From Streptomyces sp. NBC_00690 (GTDB taxonomy: Bacteria > Actinomycetota > Actinomycetes > Streptomycetales > Streptomycetaceae), in the NCBI RefSeq assembly GCF_036226685.1, contig NZ_CP109010.1:186001-250000 (forward strand): a stretch of 64,000 bases of DNA, written 5' to 3'. Shown here piece by piece: positions 8,153-15,480 of the stretch. Each line of letters starts with the position of its first letter. The stretch's first letter is position 1. The notes below the pieces were generated by a model that saw only the letters and a program-made list of their open reading frames with translations, was not told the origin of the DNA and made no database searches. A program made the position numbers and the translations under genes.

Positions 8153-8680
8153 CTAGAGACCGCGGGCGTCAGCGAGGCTGGCGGCCTGGCGGAGCATGCG
8201 GATCGGTACGTGGCTCGTGCGGTGGGCGTCGTTGAACGACGGCACTGAGTCGGTGTCGCCGAATGTGCGGCGGATCGCGTCGAGGAGCACGGCGGCGGCG
8301 CTGGCTTCCAGGCCGCTGTCGCCGCGGGCTTCGATCCGGATAGCCCCGTAGAGGCAGCGGGCGCCGTCCTCGTCGACCAGGGCTCCGGTGCACCAGCCGT
8401 TGGTGAGTAGGCGGTGGTGGGCCCGTTGGAGGAGGGCTGCGACCGGGGTCGGGTACGGGTCCGGTAGCGGGGCGGGGCCGGTGTCGAGGGGGCCGGTGAC
8501 GACGTCGCGCAAGTCCACGGGTTCGGTGTCGATGTGTGCCGTGTTGACCTGGTAGGCGACGGCGGCCTCGTCCAGGCGCATGCTCATCGCCGTGTTGATG
8601 AACGCCAGGCGTTCTTCGAGGGACAGTTCCGTCGACGGTGCGGGCGGTGCAGTGGTGGGGGAAGGGTGGGTCTGAGGCAT
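8153..8680 (-). CDS. DUF6197-like protein
   Basis: 175 residues from an ATG after GGGAG. The N-terminal 70 residues are Pro/Thr-rich and variable. The C-terminal 100 contain the pattern LLQRAHHRLLTNGWCTGALVD, CLYGAIRIEA, then VPSFNDAHRTSHVPIRMLRQA, which I associate with DUF6197 of actinomycetes. The function of that family is unknown. A long antisense-like frame overlaps the start of this gene and the neighbouring traB but only this part has natural codon use. Second gene after the translocase, on the same strand. Confidence 0.55.
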   Translation of the reverse strand: MPQTHPSPTTAPPAPSTELSLEERLAFINTAMSMRLDEAAVAYQVNTAHIDTEPVDLRDVVTGPLDTGPAPLPDPYPTPVAALLQRAHHRLLTNGWCTGALVDEDGARCLYGAIRIEARGDSGLEASAAAVLLDAIRRTFGDTDSVPSFNDAHRTSHVPIRMLRQAASLADARGL

Positions 8681-8796
8681 GGGGGCTCCCTGAGCCGTCG
8701 AAGGCGAGGGTGGGTGGTGCCTTCGATGTCGGCAGCCGGGGCGGTTTTCAGATGCTGGAGATCCAGCCGGTGACGGTGTTGATCGCGTCGGTGATG

Positions 8797-8830
8797 AGCA
8801 GGGCCCGGCCGGTGACGGCCGGGCCCTGCT
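8797..8830. terminator. Intercistronic hairpin after traB-like gene
   Basis: Perfect 14-bp stem (AGCAGGGCCCGGCC) with a 6-nt loop, 8 bp after the translocase stop. It is the closest of the series to its gene and the best terminator candidate. Confidence 0.6.
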
Positions 8831-8838
8831 GTGTGGGG

Positions 8839-10941
8839 TTAGGTGCGGGAGAGGTTCTTGATGGCCTCTAGTGCCTGGCGGGGTGAGGTGACGGCGTCGC
8901 GTCGGGCAGCAGGCTTCCCGCCGCTCTTCTTGGGCCTCTCCTCGTACTCGTCCTCGTCGTCGCTGGGTTCGGGGCCGAACTCGCCGGGTCGGGGTGGCTC
9001 GGTCCAGTCGAACCACAGGTCCCGGGCTTCGAGCTCGCGGATCTCGTGGTCGGTGAGGGTGGTGATGGTGTCGGGGAAGTAGCCGTCGAGGCTGGTCTTG
9101 AAGTCCATGAGCAGGGTGCGTAGGACTTCGGGCTGTTTGGCTTCGACGATCCATCCGGCGCCGCCGGTGTTGGAGTTGGCGGGCGGTTCGGGCTCGCCGC
9201 GCATGACCCGCTCGATCCGGCCCGCTTCTTCGGGGGAGAAGGAGCGGGGGAGCGGGTCGGGGGTGTTCTCGGAAGGGATTCCCAGGTCCTTGAACATCTT
9301 GGCCACCTTGCCGGGGGCCACCTTCAGCACGACGGGGATGCAGTTCTCGCGCAGGTTCTCGCACAGCAGCTGGGTGAAGCCGTCCTGCACGAAGATTGAC
9401 TGGCCGGCCACCTTGATGCCGATGCCGTACTTGCGGCCCTTGACCGACACCGTCTCGGCGAGGTCCATGATTTCCGCGCCGTAGTCGCCGTGGCGGGCGG
9501 CGGAGAGGAACTCGTCGAGGTAGGCGGACAGCATCCGGTAGGGGCAGCCCGGCAGGTTCGGGTCCCAGTCGTAGACGCGTCCGTCCTCCCACGGCATCTC
9601 GCCGCGGATCTCCATGAGCGCGTCCAGGGTGCGCAGGAGCCGGATCATGTAGAGCGCGCCGACGCCGTAGCGGTCGGTGTACTCGCCCAGCTTGGCGGCC
9701 TTCTCGTCCGGGGCTTCGGCTGCCAGCCAGACCACGGCGCCGAAGAGGGCGTCGGCGGCGACGTGCAGGCCCATGAGCTGGGTCTTGCCGCCGCCGGAGG
9801 GGGCGACGAACAGGCCGTGGGCTGCGCCGCGGTCGGTGTAGACGCGGTTGCGGGCGGGTTGGCCGTTGCCGAGGTAGCCGGTCACCCATCGGCCGTCCGC
9901 GTCGGGGGTCAGGAGCTCCCTCGTGGCGGGGAAGATCTGCGCGAGTGGCGAGGTGTCCCACAGGGAGATGAGGACCTGGTTGCCGTCGACGGTGACGAAC
10001 AGCCGGCCTTCGTCGTACTTGGTCTTCAACGCGGCGGCCAGCTTGTGCTGGTTGACGGATGGCTCGCCCATCTCGTCGGGGACCTGGGCGATGTAGTGGG
10101 TGACCTTCCGCTCCTGGTCGCGGACCTCCTTGACGAACTCCGAGCCGGGCACGGGCCCGCCGACGGATCCGATTCGGTCGGTCCACCACTCGTGGGCGGT
10201 GGGGGCCTTACGGCGCCGCTCGGCGAGGTCGGGGGTGACGTGGACTTCCCTCCAGCCGGGCCCGCCGCCGCGACCGTGCTGCCGGGCCACCTCGCGGATG
10301 TGCACATCGGTGGCGTCGACTTCGAACGCGGCGGCGACAGCCTCCGGGGTGAGGCCGGTGATAGGCCGCCCCGCCTCAGCTGCGCGCAGCAGCAGTGACA
10401 GATCGTGGCGCATCCCAGGGTGCGGGGTGGCCTTGACGACGATGGTGCGGCCAGGCATGCCGCGGCTCTCCCACAACGTGCGGACCTGGCGGGTGAACGC
10501 GTCGGCTCCGTCGTCCGGCTGCGCCAGGGACGGCTCCGGCTTGGGGGCGGCCTGGAGCTGCGGCACAGGGTGCGGGGCGGCGAGGGCGGGGCGGTGGTTG
10601 CGGCGGGTGTGGCGGGAGAAGGGCATCACCAGCAGACCGGCCGTCGCCCACCCAGCCGCAAGCACAACGTCCAGGCAGTAGGGACCCCAGCCGGTCGTGT
10701 TCTGGGCGGCGACGTCGACCGCCGCGGCCAGGACGAGCGGAGACCAGCGCAGAATCCTGCGCCCCGTTCCGGGCTCGCCGTTCTTCGCGGCAAGGATCCA
10801 GCCGCCGATACCGGCGGCGCCCGCCAGCTGCACAACCGTGCTCACGGGGCTGTCAGGGGAGAGGTTCGGGGCCACGGCGAGGACCGGGGCGGTCAGGGTG
10901 TAGAGGGTGCGCTCCAGGGCGACGCTGCGCGGCACGGACAC
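8839..10941 (-). CDS. traB: FtsK/TraB-type DNA translocase for conjugative transfer
   Basis: 700 residues from a GTG seven bases after AAGGAG. Membrane segments lie at about 36-52 and 68-108, then a linker, then an FtsK-like motor. Walker A is APSGGGKT (about 380-387); the Walker-B-like block is MLSAYLDEF (about 470-478). The sensor-like segments GIGIKVAGQS and LLCENLRENC also follow the FtsK/HerA plan. Streptomyces TraB proteins form hexameric pores and move double-stranded DNA between hyphae after binding clt repeats through a C-terminal winged helix. Here the C-terminus is acidic then basic, and the winged helix is not obvious. It is the core of the leftward transfer operon. Confidence 0.8.
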   Translation of the reverse strand: MSVPRSVALERTLYTLTAPVLAVAPNLSPDSPVSTVVQLAGAAGIGGWILAAKNGEPGTGRRILRWSPLVLAAAVDVAAQNTTGWGPYCLDVVLAAGWATAGLLVMPFSRHTRRNHRPALAAPHPVPQLQAAPKPEPSLAQPDDGADAFTRQVRTLWESRGMPGRTIVVKATPHPGMRHDLSLLLRAAEAGRPITGLTPEAVAAAFEVDATDVHIREVARQHGRGGGPGWREVHVTPDLAERRRKAPTAHEWWTDRIGSVGGPVPGSEFVKEVRDQERKVTHYIAQVPDEMGEPSVNQHKLAAALKTKYDEGRLFVTVDGNQVLISLWDTSPLAQIFPATRELLTPDADGRWVTGYLGNGQPARNRVYTDRGAAHGLFVAPSGGGKTQLMGLHVAADALFGAVVWLAAEAPDEKAAKLGEYTDRYGVGALYMIRLLRTLDALMEIRGEMPWEDGRVYDWDPNLPGCPYRMLSAYLDEFLSAARHGDYGAEIMDLAETVSVKGRKYGIGIKVAGQSIFVQDGFTQLLCENLRENCIPVVLKVAPGKVAKMFKDLGIPSENTPDPLPRSFSPEEAGRIERVMRGEPEPPANSNTGGAGWIVEAKQPEVLRTLLMDFKTSLDGYFPDTITTLTDHEIRELEARDLWFDWTEPPRPGEFGPEPSDDEDEYEERPKKSGGKPAARRDAVTSPRQALEAIKNLSRT

Positions 10942-10970
10942 CAGGTTTCTCCTTGTCGGGAAAACGGGAT

Positions 10971-11002
10971 GGGCGGCCCCGCCACGGTTGGCGGGGCCGC
11001 CC
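10971..11002. terminator. Intercistronic hairpin upstream of traB-like gene
   Basis: Perfect 13-bp stem (GGGCGGCCCCGCC) with loop ACGGTT. It ends 25 bp after the stop at 11028 and lies 29 bp before the translocase start. Confidence 0.55.
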
Positions 11003-11027
11003 ATCACAGGGGGTTGGGTAAGTCGGG

Positions 11028-11420
11028 CTAGCGGTTGAAGAAGCCCGGCTTGGGGGTGCGCTCGCGCCGGTTGGAGCGGACGGTGTCCAGGCCCTCGTAC
11101 AGCCGAGCGTGCGTACGCCGCGCCTCGTGGGCGAGGCCGGACACGTACTGGGCCGTGGCGTGGAGCTTCTGCACTTCGACCGCGGCGCCGCCCAGGGCGA
11201 CGGACACCTGGTTGGTCATCTCGATGAACTTCACGTCGAGTTCGGCGTTGGCGACGTCGACGGTCAGGGCCTCCGCCCGCTGGGCGTTGCTGCGCATCCC
11301 GCGCAACAGTTGCTCCAGCTCGTTGCCGGCCAGGTCCATGGCCGTGCCCAGCGTCTTGAGCTTGTGTTGGACCGACTTGTAGCGGTTGTCACCATCTGTG
11401 TGGGGCGCGAGGTCACTCAT
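11028..11420 (-). CDS. Small conjugal-transfer-associated helical protein
   Basis: 130 residues from the ATG at 11420 (MSDLAPHTD). Predominantly helical: YKSVQHKLKTLGTAMDLAGNELEQLL followed by heptad-like segments up to THARLYEGLDTVRSN, ending in a basic KPGFFNR tail. I recall similar 120-130 residue proteins directly upstream of traB in Streptomyces elements, some carrying the name TraB-like transfer protein. The match is from memory and the function is unknown. It starts 19 bp after the stop of the large Gly/Ser-rich protein and precedes the translocase. Confidence 0.55.
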   Translation of the reverse strand: MSDLAPHTDGDNRYKSVQHKLKTLGTAMDLAGNELEQLLRGMRSNAQRAEALTVDVANAELDVKFIEMTNQVSVALGGAAVEVQKLHATAQYVSGLAHEARRTHARLYEGLDTVRSNRRERTPKPGFFNR

Positions 11421-11439
11421 CAGCAGGCCGTCTCTCTTT

Positions 11440-13725
11440 CTAGTCGTGGTGGGCGGCGGCGGAGGCGTGGGCAAGTCCGGCGTCGTCCATGGCCTGCACG
11501 TCCTCGCCATACGTGAAACCGACCATGAAGGCGGTGAGCCGTGCGCCCTGCGAGGCGATCCCGCACTCGGCAGCGCACCGTTCGGCCAGCCTCTTCATGC
11601 TGGCGGCGGAATCGGCCAGGTCGGTGATCTGGTCGACGACTTCGGTGGCGACGTTGTGGTCACTGCCCAGGTCGACCGCCATGTCCCGTAGGGCATCGGC
11701 GACCTTGCCGAGTGCGATGGCCAGTTCCTGGGCACGGTCCTTGTCGGCTTCGGAGGCGAGCGCGATGTTCACGATCTCCACCAGGTACTCGCCGAAGGTG
11801 ATGTCGGTGCGGTGTTTGGCCGCCATGCCGGTCTGACCGGACGCGGTCCGTTTGACCTCCGCTGCCACGGGGTCCTCCTGTGCAGTAGGCCGGGTGCTCC
11901 CGGGACTCTCGGTGTGGGTTTCTGGGGCCGGCAAGCCCGCGGAGTTGGAGACGTACGCCCCGAACGGGTCGGCCGGGTCATCGACGATGACCGCGTCCGG
12001 GATCTCTTCCTCAGCCCGTTCGGTCTTCGAAGGACGACTTGGGCGGCCGGGGCTGTCGACGGTGGCACCGAGGTCTTCCGGCGTCGCCATACGGGGCGGT
12101 TCCTCCGTACCGGCAGCCGGCCCCGACGACGCTGTACCGGACTTTCCGAAGCGGTCCTTGACCCGCTCCTTGAACGACCGCTTGCCGGCGCCGCTCTCGT
12201 CGTCAGCATCCGGCGGGGCCTTGACGCCGCCAGGCTGAGAACCGCTGCCTGTCCCGGTGCCGCCCGACGGCTTCCCCGCGTTGTTCTTGCTGCCCTCCGA
12301 TTTCGTCTTCTTGGTCGTGGGGGCGTCGTCCTGGCCATCTGAGGTCGTCTCAGAGCCATCCTTGGACGGCTTCTTGGTGGCCTCGGAGTCCCTACCTGCG
12401 GTGTCGTCCTTGTCCTTGCCCTCCTTCACGTCCGCCGCGCGGCGCTTGTCCCAGCGCCGCTGCGCCTCCTCGGCCACGGCCGCACTGAGGGTGGTCCGGT
12501 CATTGGCGGTCTTGGCGGCCTCTCGCTTCGCCTTCCTCGCGGCCTTCCGCTCGGCCTTCTTGGTACGGCGTTCCTCCCGCGCGGCCTGCTTGTTCGCGCG
12601 GGCCTGGTCGCGCGCCTTGCCGCGGTCGTCTCGGTCCTGGTCACGGTCCTTGGTGCGGTCGGCGATACGAGCGTCCTGGTTGGCGCTGCGCCGCTGCTGG
12701 CGTGCCGCCTGGCGGGCAGCGGCCCGCTCCTGACGGCCACGCGCCCGCTCGGCGGCAGGACCGGTCTCCGCGTTCCGCGACGTACTGCCGTCGCCCTTCG
12801 AGCCGCCTTTGCCGGACCCGTTCTTGCTCGATCCGGTCCCGGAGTTGCCCGAGCTGCCCTTGCCGGGCCCAGATCCGGACCCGCCGCCACCTGAACTGCC
12901 CTTGCCGGTACCGGCCTTGCCCGACCCGGAGCCGCCAGAGCCGTTCTGACGACCTCCGGAGCCCCCGGACGACTCGTTGCCCCTCGAAGGGCCCCCACGG
13001 CCGCCAGCGGAGCGATCGGAGCCCTTCCCGGTGCCTTTGGGGGAGCTACCGCCACCGGATCCACGCCCGGTGCCGGCGGAGCCGTTCGTTCCCGACCCCC
13101 GGCCGGAGCCGCCGGAGTTGCCGCCATTTCCGCGCGAGGACCCGCCCCCGCCGGCCTTCGAGCGGCCGCCCTTGTCAGCGCCCAGGCCGGAGCCGGACGA
13201 CTTCGTGCGGTCGGCTTCGCCCTTTCCGCGCGCTGCGGCCCTATCAGCCTTCGCCTTCATCATCGCCGTGTGGAGCTTCGCGTTCTGCTCCATCATCGCG
13301 ACCTCCCGCGCGGTGCGGGCTTCCACCAGCGCGGTTTTACGCGCTATTTCCGCTTCACGGAACGCTGATTCTCCGGCGTGCCGGTCGCGCGCCACTCCCA
13401 GCCGGTGTTCCAGCCAATCACCGAGGCGATCGGCGAGAGAACGAGCCTGGACGTATTCACCTTCCCCGTATTCCCCTTCGCTGGAATCCGGAGGGTCGGG
13501 CATTCCTGTTTCCCGCAAAGCGGTTTCCGGGGAAATAGGGCCGCGAATAGCTGGGAGTTCCATGGTCGTCTCCTGCGGAGACTCCGGAGGAACAACGCCG
13601 CCTACATCATTGTCGGGTGGTTCTGAATAGAAGAGATCCCCGCCGTCGGGGGCATCCGGCATTGCGCCGTAATCACCGCCCCGATGGGGGAGTTGGACCA
13701 CGTTGCTGTCGGTGTCGTCGGACAC
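11440..13725 (-). CDS. Large disordered Gly/Ser- and Lys/Arg-rich transfer-operon protein
   Basis: 761 residues from a GTG after AGGAGGAGG. The order is: acidic N-terminus with VQLPHRG; helical segment about 85-160 with many Ala/Glu; an extreme Gly/Ser tract (about 175-320) punctuated by Lys; a basic coiled region (about 330-420, many Arg/Lys/Ala); a second acidic/Ser/Thr-rich stretch; and a folded helical end (about 640-761: FGEYLVEIVNIALAS, then CAAECGIASQGARLTAFMVGF). No catalytic motif is seen. The basic and disordered nature could suit DNA binding or scaffolding of the transfer complex, but this is inference. Confidence 0.6.
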   Translation of the reverse strand: MSDDTDSNVVQLPHRGGDYGAMPDAPDGGDLFYSEPPDNDVGGVVPPESPQETTMELPAIRGPISPETALRETGMPDPPDSSEGEYGEGEYVQARSLADRLGDWLEHRLGVARDRHAGESAFREAEIARKTALVEARTAREVAMMEQNAKLHTAMMKAKADRAAARGKGEADRTKSSGSGLGADKGGRSKAGGGGSSRGNGGNSGGSGRGSGTNGSAGTGRGSGGGSSPKGTGKGSDRSAGGRGGPSRGNESSGGSGGRQNGSGGSGSGKAGTGKGSSGGGGSGSGPGKGSSGNSGTGSSKNGSGKGGSKGDGSTSRNAETGPAAERARGRQERAAARQAARQQRRSANQDARIADRTKDRDQDRDDRGKARDQARANKQAAREERRTKKAERKAARKAKREAAKTANDRTTLSAAVAEEAQRRWDKRRAADVKEGKDKDDTAGRDSEATKKPSKDGSETTSDGQDDAPTTKKTKSEGSKNNAGKPSGGTGTGSGSQPGGVKAPPDADDESGAGKRSFKERVKDRFGKSGTASSGPAAGTEEPPRMATPEDLGATVDSPGRPSRPSKTERAEEEIPDAVIVDDPADPFGAYVSNSAGLPAPETHTESPGSTRPTAQEDPVAAEVKRTASGQTGMAAKHRTDITFGEYLVEIVNIALASEADKDRAQELAIALGKVADALRDMAVDLGSDHNVATEVVDQITDLADSAASMKRLAERCAAECGIASQGARLTAFMVGFTYGEDVQAMDDAGLAHASAAAHHD

Positions 13726-13769
13726 GCGACCCCTCCTCCTGGACTTGACAGCCGGCACCGGCCTCGCGT

Positions 13770-13815
13770 ACACGCGCGCACGCCACGCGCGGCACGCGAT
13801 ACGCGCGGCACGCGT
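13770..13815. repeat. Short GC tandem repeat
   Basis: Near-repeats of ACGCGCGGCACGCG occur back to back just upstream of the GTG start region of the Gly/Ser-rich gene. They may affect the leader of that gene. Confidence 0.4.
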
Positions 13816-13824
13816 TGGGATCGA

Positions 13825-13861
13825 CGAAGGGCCACCCCCGGAGATCGGGAGCGGCCCTTCG
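13825..13861. terminator. Intercistronic hairpin
   Basis: Perfect 9-bp stem CGAAGGGCC/GGCCCTTCG with a 19-nt loop, 18 bp after the stop at 13880. Confidence 0.5.
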
Positions 13862-13879
13862 TGCGGGACACGGGGTGAG

Positions 13880-14116
13880 CTAGCCGGTGTGGCGGCGGTG
13901 GACGTTGTTCAGGGCGAGCGCCACCTCGCGGATGTACGCGGTGTCACCCTCGCGGTAAGCGTGCGTGCCTCGGATATTCACAACCCGAAGCCAGGCGTAG
14001 AAGGTGCCGAGGTCTTTTCCGTGCCGCGCAATCAAATCCTGTTTGATTTTGCGCTCGTGTTCCGCACGGTTCAAATCCTTCCGCTCTGCTTTCGTGAGCG
14101 GGCGACCGGCACTCAC
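13880..14116 (-). CDS. Small basic hypothetical protein
   Basis: 78 residues starting with GTG at 14116, which overlaps the TGA of the upstream gene (GTGA, 14113-14116), so it is probably translationally coupled. The sequence is charged at the N-terminus (LTKAERKDLNRAEHERKIKQ) and then looks folded (GTFYAWLRVVNIRGTHAYREGD). Not recognised. It belongs to the transfer operon. Confidence 0.6.
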   Translation of the reverse strand: MSAGRPLTKAERKDLNRAEHERKIKQDLIARHGKDLGTFYAWLRVVNIRGTHAYREGDTAYIREVALALNNVHRRHTG

Positions 14117-14610
14117 GCCGACTCCCTGCGGTCCAGGTTGTAAATCGACGTCGGGCTACCATAGCCCATATTCTGGCTCTGCGCACCCTGCTGCCCCGCG
14201 CTTTCCGGGGCGGCCTGGAGTGACAGGTTATTCTTCCTCTCCTTGAGCTGAGCCTTTTCCTTTCGCTGCTTCTCTACCTTCGTCACCTTCTCGTCGTGGG
14301 CCTGACGCTTATGAGCGCTCTTTTCCAGTCCCGAAGTGACGCTTTTGAGGTTCTTCAGGATGTCGTTCAGGGACTTTTCCACCGGGAAGGAACGCAGTCG
14401 GGCCTGGCCCCACCTGTCGCCGTCCACACGAGTCTTGCGGCAGTGCACGCGCGTCTCGCGGTGGAGGATCTCCAGCTTGGCCTGCATGTCCAGCACGACC
14501 CGGTGGAAGTCGGCGAGGTAGTGCGCGTAGGCGGCGGGGTTCTGCGCGATCTCGCGCAGCGCAGCGTTCGGGTCGTCGAAGAACGGCTTGCCGTTGCCTT
14601 CGGTACTCAC
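14113..14610 (-). CDS. Hypothetical helical protein in transfer operon
   Basis: 165 residues from a GTG five bases after GGAGG (VSTEGNG); a longer reading from 14757 would add a low-quality N-terminus. The middle is helical (AALREIAQNPAAYAHYLADFHRVV) and residues 95-130 are Lys-rich coiled coil (KSAHKRQAHDEKVTKVEKQ). The tail is Gln/Gly/Ser-rich. It resembles the small helical protein at 11028-11420 in style, not clearly in sequence. Unknown function; coupled to the 78-residue protein downstream. Confidence 0.6.
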   Translation of the reverse strand: MSTEGNGKPFFDDPNAALREIAQNPAAYAHYLADFHRVVLDMQAKLEILHRETRVHCRKTRVDGDRWGQARLRSFPVEKSLNDILKNLKSVTSGLEKSAHKRQAHDEKVTKVEKQRKEKAQLKERKNNLSLQAAPESAGQQGAQSQNMGYGSPTSIYNLDRRESA

Positions 14611-14669
14611 GGGGTCCTCCATGGAGATCGGAACTGGTGGGGCTGTTGGCTGCTTCCGGCAGTCGCGGC

Positions 14670-14704
14670 GAAGGCCAGCCCCGTCGAAATGAGGGCTGGC
14701 CTTC
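14670..14704. terminator. Intercistronic hairpin
   Basis: Perfect 12-bp stem GAAGGCCAGCCC with an 11-nt loop between the coiled-coil/DUF2637 gene and the next gene. Confidence 0.55.
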
Positions 14705-14725
14705 ACTGGTGGTGCCGGACCTTGA

Positions 14726-15480
14726 CGGTCCGTCGGCGTCCAGACCGTGGCTGGCACGGTCCGAGCCGGTCCGAGCCGGTCCGGACCGGTCGGGTCAGGT
14801 GGCGGTGTGCTGCTTGAGGGCGACGGCGATCTGCCCGGCGCGGTCCGTGGCGATGGAGCCGCCCTCGGTCCGGACCGCCTTGGCGATGTTGGTTCGGTTC
14901 AGTGGCTCGTTCGTGGTCCGGAGCCGGTCCAGCGCGGTCCGCTCCAGGTCCGTGAGCGTGATGACGGTGAGGTCCGGACCGCCGTCCTCGCCACGGTCCG
15001 GACCGCAGACGCCTTCCGGTGCTTCCTGGACGACCGGTCCGGTGCGGTCCGGCTCCTGCGGTCCGGGAGCGGCATCAGCGGTCCGGACCGTCACCCCCCG
15101 CGCGGCCGACGCGCCCTGGGCAGCGGGCACGGTCCGAGGACCCCGGTCCGGACCGGGGCCGGTCGGCAGGTCAGCGCTCTGCGGACCGGCCGGACCGGCC
15201 TCCAGGGCGAGCGCCGGTCCGCCGGTCCGGTCCGTGGCTCCAGCGGTCCGGACCGGACCGTGGACCGCGTTCCGGTCGCACGGACCGGACCGGACCGGAT
15301 ACCCGCCGGGCTGGACCGGGCGGACCGGAACGAGGCTTTCCAGCGGTCCGTTGCGGTCCGTGCGGGTCAGGGTGAGGACTGTGGGGATGGCCGCCGGTCC
15401 GTGATCGTCGGCCGAGATGCGGGGGACGACGACCCGGTGCAGGGCCAGACCGGTCCGGACCGCCTTGCGGTCCGCGAGCT
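14726..15480. repeat. Dense GGTCCG/CGGACC repeat tract
   Basis: By eye the hexamer GGTCCG occurs about 25 times on the plus strand and its complement CGGACC about 15 times within 750 bp, where under one per strand is expected at this GC content. Many copies form CGGTCCGGACCG palindromes. The tract covers the Arg/Pro/Thr/Gly-rich C-terminal linker of the DUF2637 protein and spills into the non-coding gap at 14726-14794. Streptomyces TraB proteins bind clusters of 8-bp repeats (TRS) at clt loci, so a cis-acting transfer role is possible. Confidence 0.65.

Noticed and set aside
8681..10189. Upstream part of a 678-residue minus-strand frame
   Set aside because: Out-of-frame reading of the translocase gene; only the last 175 codons (8153-8680) are a real gene.
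12957..13150. Gly/Ser tract as possible CRISPR or DNA repeat array
   Set aside because: Units are irregular codon-level low complexity, no constant repeat and spacer lengths. No CRISPR array seen anywhere in the window.
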